DNA of 9,539 nucleotides, from contig CATPBS010000063.1 of NCBI GenBank assembly GCA_955652715.1, positions 1 through 9,539 on the forward strand. Reading direction: 5' to 3'. Positions 6,875 through 9,539 of this stretch are shown here, piece after piece; position 1 is the first letter of the stretch; the number at the start of each line of letters is the position of its first letter. Position numbers and translations under genes: made by a program. Under the pieces are notes generated by a model that had not been told where the DNA came from, made no database searches, and saw nothing but the letters and a program-made list of their open reading frames with translations. This stretch comes from an uncultured Candidatus Udaeobacter sp. Its GTDB lineage: Bacteria > Verrucomicrobiota > Verrucomicrobiia > Chthoniobacterales > UBA10450.

Positions 6875-8299
6875 TTAGGGCGCGACTTTGAAGAGAACTA
6901 ACTCGCGTTTGCTGTAATCCCGCACACGCGCCACTGGATGCGCGCGGAATGGCGCCCATTTTGGCGTGGTGGATGCCTCGGCTTCATTTTCGGTTCGGAC
7001 GAGAAAATACCGCGCATCGACCGGCAGATCCTTGACATGATTGACGTATTCCAAGGGGACTCTTATATAAAAAAATACCGGCTGATAGTCTGGATTCACG
7101 GCGTAAAGCCTCTCGTTCGCTGGCACGAGCGAATTGATTTCCGCGGCGGCCCTTTTCACCTGCTGCCTGTTTCTCAAGACGACGGCGGCCATCGGATAAC
7201 CACTAGCGCCAATCGCAATCCCCAGAGCAGCGAAAACGGCGACGATCCTGGTCCAATCCCTATCGCTCCTCGCCCACATCCGGGGCCACTGCAACGCATT
7301 CCCGGCATATGCCATGGCCAGCAACCATGAGGCTGGTACTATGACCGGCATGCTATAGCGAGCGACCGCGCCGGGAACTAAATTGACCCCCACAAATGGG
7401 ACCGCAATTCCCCACGCTAACCCACGCGCGAGCCGCCGCTGGGCCTGATCGTGAAATTTTGAAAACCGCACGAACGGAAACAGAAGAACCCATGGGAGAA
7501 AATAAACAAGACCGCGTGGGATATTTTGAATCCAACCAAAAAAGTTAAAATCGATGCCGCTTAACCGTCCGGTGAATTGGTTCGACCATTTATCCATCGC
7601 TACCTGCGTCGTCGTGCTGTGCAAAAACGGAATGGCCCATGCCGCCGCGATCCCAAGCATGATGGCGAGCCCGGCGAAATGCGCAGGGTGAACAAGGGGC
7701 CGCCAATCTTTCGCATGCCAAAGGACTGCCAGCACGATCGCATAGAAAAATACCAGCTGCGTTGGGCCCTTTGCCAGCAGACCAAACCCAAGAAAAACGA
7801 ATGCCGGGAGCCAAATGAGCCACGGAGATTTCTTTTGAACCCAAAAGCTCAGCCAAAAAATAATCGCCAGACCGCAAAGGGAGATATAGAGCGCTTCGAT
7901 TTCGATTAATCGGCCTTTTTCTATCATTCCAATGCTCGTCATCCAAATCAGCGCCGCGATGATCGATCCCCTCGGGCCAAGAGCAGCACGCGCCACTGTG
8001 ACAAATGCAATGCCCACCGCGAGCACGGCAAGCGCCGATGGCAGACGCGCCGTCCATTCGTTACGCACTCCAAAAAATTGGAACGATGCGGCCACCAGCC
8101 AGTTCACCAGAGGAGGCTTACGGAAATACGGGTTACTTCCTACCCGCGGGACGAGGTAGTCACCGGTCGCGAGCATCCGAATCGCCGGCAAGATTCGTCG
8201 TCCTTCTTCTCCTTTGATTGCGATGGAGCCTAGCGCCGGTAGATAAATCACGGCCCACACCAGAAGAACAACAGCGACGGCTCGGAGGCGCGAATTCAT
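6875..8299 (-). CDS. Membrane glycosyltransferase, ArnT/GT39 (GT-C fold) family
   Basis: This 474-residue polytopic inner-membrane protein should transfer a sugar from a polyprenyl-phosphate donor to a periplasmic lipid, glycan or protein; donor and acceptor are unknown. After TM1 (about 6-26) the first periplasmic loop contains KGEEGRR (acidic pair Glu31-Glu32), then MLATGDYLVPRVGSNPYFRK, PPLVNWL and RLPSAL. These are hallmark phrases of ArnT-like PMT_2 proteins, in which acidic residues of this loop are catalytic. GLLAKGP (about 173-179) and ARYSMPVIVP (about 313-322) are further family landmarks. About ten hydrophobic segments follow, then a soluble tail from ~375 to the end. It is shorter than E. 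coli ArnT (~550), so lipid A aminoarabinose transfer should not be assumed. Its start (ATG 8297-8299) directly abuts a heptamer tandem repeat. The marR promoter lies just downstream, so the two units are probably independent. Confidence 0.88.
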   Translation of the reverse strand: MNSRLRAVAVVLLVWAVIYLPALGSIAIKGEEGRRILPAIRMLATGDYLVPRVGSNPYFRKPPLVNWLVAASFQFFGVRNEWTARLPSALAVLAVGIAFVTVARAALGPRGSIIAALIWMTSIGMIEKGRLIEIEALYISLCGLAIIFWLSFWVQKKSPWLIWLPAFVFLGFGLLAKGPTQLVFFYAIVLAVLWHAKDWRPLVHPAHFAGLAIMLGIAAAWAIPFLHSTTTQVAMDKWSNQFTGRLSGIDFNFFGWIQNIPRGLVYFLPWVLLFPFVRFSKFHDQAQRRLARGLAWGIAVPFVGVNLVPGAVARYSMPVIVPASWLLAMAYAGNALQWPRMWARSDRDWTRIVAVFAALGIAIGASGYPMAAVVLRNRQQVKRAAAEINSLVPANERLYAVNPDYQPVFFYIRVPLEYVNHVKDLPVDARYFLVRTENEAEASTTPKWAPFRAHPVARVRDYSKRELVLFKVAP

Positions 8300-8334
8300 T
8301 GGATGCTGGATGTTGGATGTTGGACGTGGAACGT
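8300..8334. repeat. Heptamer tandem repeat (about five units of TGGATGT)
   Basis: Successive 7-nt units read TGGATGC, TGGATGT, TGGATGT, TGGACGT and GGAACGT, with decay toward the right end. The array touches the glycosyltransferase start codon, so on the mRNA it would be the last 35 nt of the 5' leader (CATCCAA-type units) and takes the place of any ribosome-binding site. Heptameric arrays are known from other bacteria, for example the STRR repeats of cyanobacteria. Copy number could vary and change expression, but no function is shown here. Confidence 0.8.
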
Positions 8335-8355
8335 CAAATCAAACCGAACCGCAGC

Positions 8356-8384
8356 TTGACGAGGAGACCTTACGAAGTTAACTT
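8356..8384 (+). promoter_or_regulatory. Candidate nusA promoter
   Basis: TTGACG (8356-8361) and TAACTT (8379-8384) are separated by 17 bp. The -35 matches 5 of 6 consensus bases and the -10 about 3 of 6, so the call is moderate. The -10 candidate lies within a perfect 12-bp palindrome, GAAGTTAACTTC (8374-8385). Transcription would start near 8391 and give a ~70-nt nusA leader containing the terminator-like hairpin. This gap between divergent genes must hold promoters for both directions. Confidence 0.4.
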
Positions 8385-8409
8385 CAGCGTCTAGTCCGCG
8401 CGCTGATCG

Positions 8410-8437
8410 GAGTGGGAACTGGTGTCCCACTCTTTTT
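8410..8437 (+). terminator. Intrinsic-terminator-like hairpin in the nusA leader (possible attenuator)
   Basis: GAGTGGGA (8410-8417) pairs perfectly with TCCCACTC (8425-8432) around a 7-nt loop, and TTTTT (8433-8437) follows at once. This is a standard rho-independent terminator for + strand transcription; on the minus strand no T-run follows. There is no + strand gene between pilT and this point, and the nusA start codon is only 22 bp further on. The likely roles are attenuation of nusA or termination of a short leader RNA. NusA is known to modulate intrinsic termination, so feedback control is plausible but unproven. Confidence 0.75.
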
Positions 8438-8459
8438 AGTCTGCGGGCTGCATGTTTTT

Positions 8460-9539
8460 ATGAACGCCGAATTTATTGCCATGCTCGATTACCTGGAGCG
8501 GGAGCGCGGAATCAAACGCGAAATCCTACTCGAGGCGGTTTCGAATGCCCTGCTCTCCGCCTCGAAGAAGAGCGTCAGCGCGTCGCGCGATCTGCGCATC
8601 GACATTAACCCGAAGAGCGGAGAAATCCGGGCGCTTGCAAACCTGGTGGTGGTCGATCACGTGACCAATTCGCAAGACGAGATCGAGCTCTCCAGAGCGC
8701 GCAAGATCAAACCGGACGCGACCATCGGTGACATTGTCGAAGTAGAAGTCACACCGAAGAATTTTGGTCGCATCGCGGCGCAGACGGCAAAACAGGCCAT
8801 GATGCAGCGGATTCGCCAGGCCGAGAAAGAAATGATTTATGAGGAATTTAAGGACCGCGCGGGGGAGATCGTCAGTGGAACAGTGCGGCGATTCGACCGA
8901 TCCGATGTCGTTCTCGATCTCGGAAAATTTGAAGCCATCATGCCGCAGCGGGAACGAGTGGTCGTGGAAGATTACAACGTCGGCGACCGCCTCCGCGCTT
9001 ACGTGGTCGCAGTCGAAAATGGCGTCCGCGGCCCCGAGATCATCGTCTCGCGCAGTCATCCCAATTTCGTGCGCCGACTTTTCGAATTGGAAGTGAGTGA
9101 AATCGCCGACGGCACGGTAGAGATTCGCGGCATCGCGCGGGAAGCTGGTTATCGCACCAAGATCGCGGTGTGGAGCGCAAACGAAAAAGTGGACCCAGTA
9201 GGCGCGTGTGTCGGCATGCGCGGCTCCCGAGTCAAGAACATCGTGCGCGAGCTCAATAACGAAAAGGTGGACATCATTCGGTGGAGCTCCGACCCAAAAG
9301 AATACGTCCTGGAAGCGCTTAAGCCGGCGAAAGTGAAGAATCTGGTTTTCGATACCGAGAAAAAGAGCGTGCAAATTTCTGTCGATGAAGACCAGCTTTC
9401 GCTCGCGATCGGGAAAAAGGGACAGAACGCGCGTCTGACTTCACGACTGACCGGTTGGGAAATTAACATCGACAAGGACACATCGGCTACAACGGCGGTG
9501 GAGCAAAAAGTTGCGCAAGCAGCGCAGACCCTGGCCAAG
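8460..9539 (+). CDS. nusA: Transcription termination/antitermination protein NusA (5' part, runs off window)
   Basis: The frame is open for exactly 360 codons to the window edge. NusA binds RNA polymerase and controls pausing, intrinsic and Rho-dependent termination, and rRNA antitermination. The N-terminal RNAP-binding domain is about 1-125 (MNAEFIAMLDYLERERGIKR, then TPKNFGRIAAQTAKQAMMQR). An S1 domain at about 134-198 begins GEIVSGTVRRF and reaches GPEIIVSRSHPNFVRRLFELEV. KH1 (about 203-285) carries DPVGACVGMRGSRVKNIVRE with its GMRG loop at 252-255. KH2 (about 300-345) carries LAIGKKGQNARLTSRLTGW. No acidic or helix-hairpin-helix tail can be assessed because the end is missing. The start is set by family alignment; no Shine-Dalgarno precedes it. 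A three-codon frame (ATG at 8452-8454) ends in a TGA overlapping this ATG. No rimP gene lies immediately upstream, unlike the common rimP-nusA-infB order. Confidence 0.97.
   Translation, partial: MNAEFIAMLDYLERERGIKREILLEAVSNALLSASKKSVSASRDLRIDINPKSGEIRALANLVVVDHVTNSQDEIELSRARKIKPDATIGDIVEVEVTPKNFGRIAAQTAKQAMMQRIRQAEKEMIYEEFKDRAGEIVSGTVRRFDRSDVVLDLGKFEAIMPQRERVVVEDYNVGDRLRAYVVAVENGVRGPEIIVSRSHPNFVRRLFELEVSEIADGTVEIRGIAREAGYRTKIAVWSANEKVDPVGACVGMRGSRVKNIVRELNNEKVDIIRWSSDPKEYVLEALKPAKVKNLVFDTEKKSVQISVDEDQLSLAIGKKGQNARLTSRLTGWEINIDKDTSATTAVEQKVAQAAQTLAK

Noticed and set aside
8300..8334. Heptamer array considered as a CRISPR fragment
   Set aside because: Units are 7 nt with no spacers, so it is a simple tandem repeat.
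8526..9374. Minus-strand 282-codon open frame
   Set aside because: It lies wholly antisense to nusA, whose domains are unmistakable in the + frame. The antisense product is rich in His, Phe and Asp with no recognisable domain.

Overview
The window looks like ordinary chromosome from a Gram-negative bacterium, most likely of the Verrucomicrobiota (soil Chthoniobacterales/Spartobacteria-like). The NusA sequence resembles that group as I remember it, and a PilT-type ATPase, an RND pump and a GT-C glycosyltransferase are at home in a didermic envelope. The placement is from recall, not from a search. I see no rRNA, tRNA, CRISPR array, transposase, integrase or phage gene.

Layout: the left edge holds the 3' end of a type IV pilus retraction ATPase gene (pilT family, + strand, ending at 350). 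It converges on five minus-strand genes filling 500-8299. In transcription order (right to left) these are a membrane glycosyltransferase of the ArnT/GT39 kind (6875-8299), a MarR/SlyA-type repressor (6266-6811), an RND periplasmic adaptor (5067-6269), an MdtB/MdtC-like RND pump (1664-5053), and a zinc alcohol dehydrogenase (500-1495). At the right edge nusA starts on the + strand (8460) and runs out of the window after 360 codons.

Functional units: marR, adaptor and pump form a compact operon. The marR stop overlaps the adaptor start (ATGA), and the adaptor stop is 13 bp from the chosen pump start. The 63-bp gap upstream of marR holds a perfect 10+10 bp palindrome with a SlyA-like core (TTAG-N4-CTAA) and an upstream TTGACA hexamer. 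This suggests an autoregulated, ligand-inducible efflux operon. No outer-membrane channel gene is present, so the pump must use a TolC-like protein encoded elsewhere. The dehydrogenase lies 168 bp downstream, across a long imperfect palindrome, and is probably a separate unit.

The regulatory DNA is more unusual than the genes. The nusA leader carries a textbook intrinsic-terminator shape (8-bp perfect stem, then T5) only 22 bp before the start codon, with no upstream + strand gene to terminate. Because NusA itself acts on pausing and termination, this is a plausible autoregulatory attenuator. A heptamer tandem repeat abuts the glycosyltransferase start codon, and an imperfect ~80-bp palindrome sits between pump and dehydrogenase. 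None of the six visible start codons has a clear Shine-Dalgarno sequence. I found no strong candidate for a wholly new multi-gene system.
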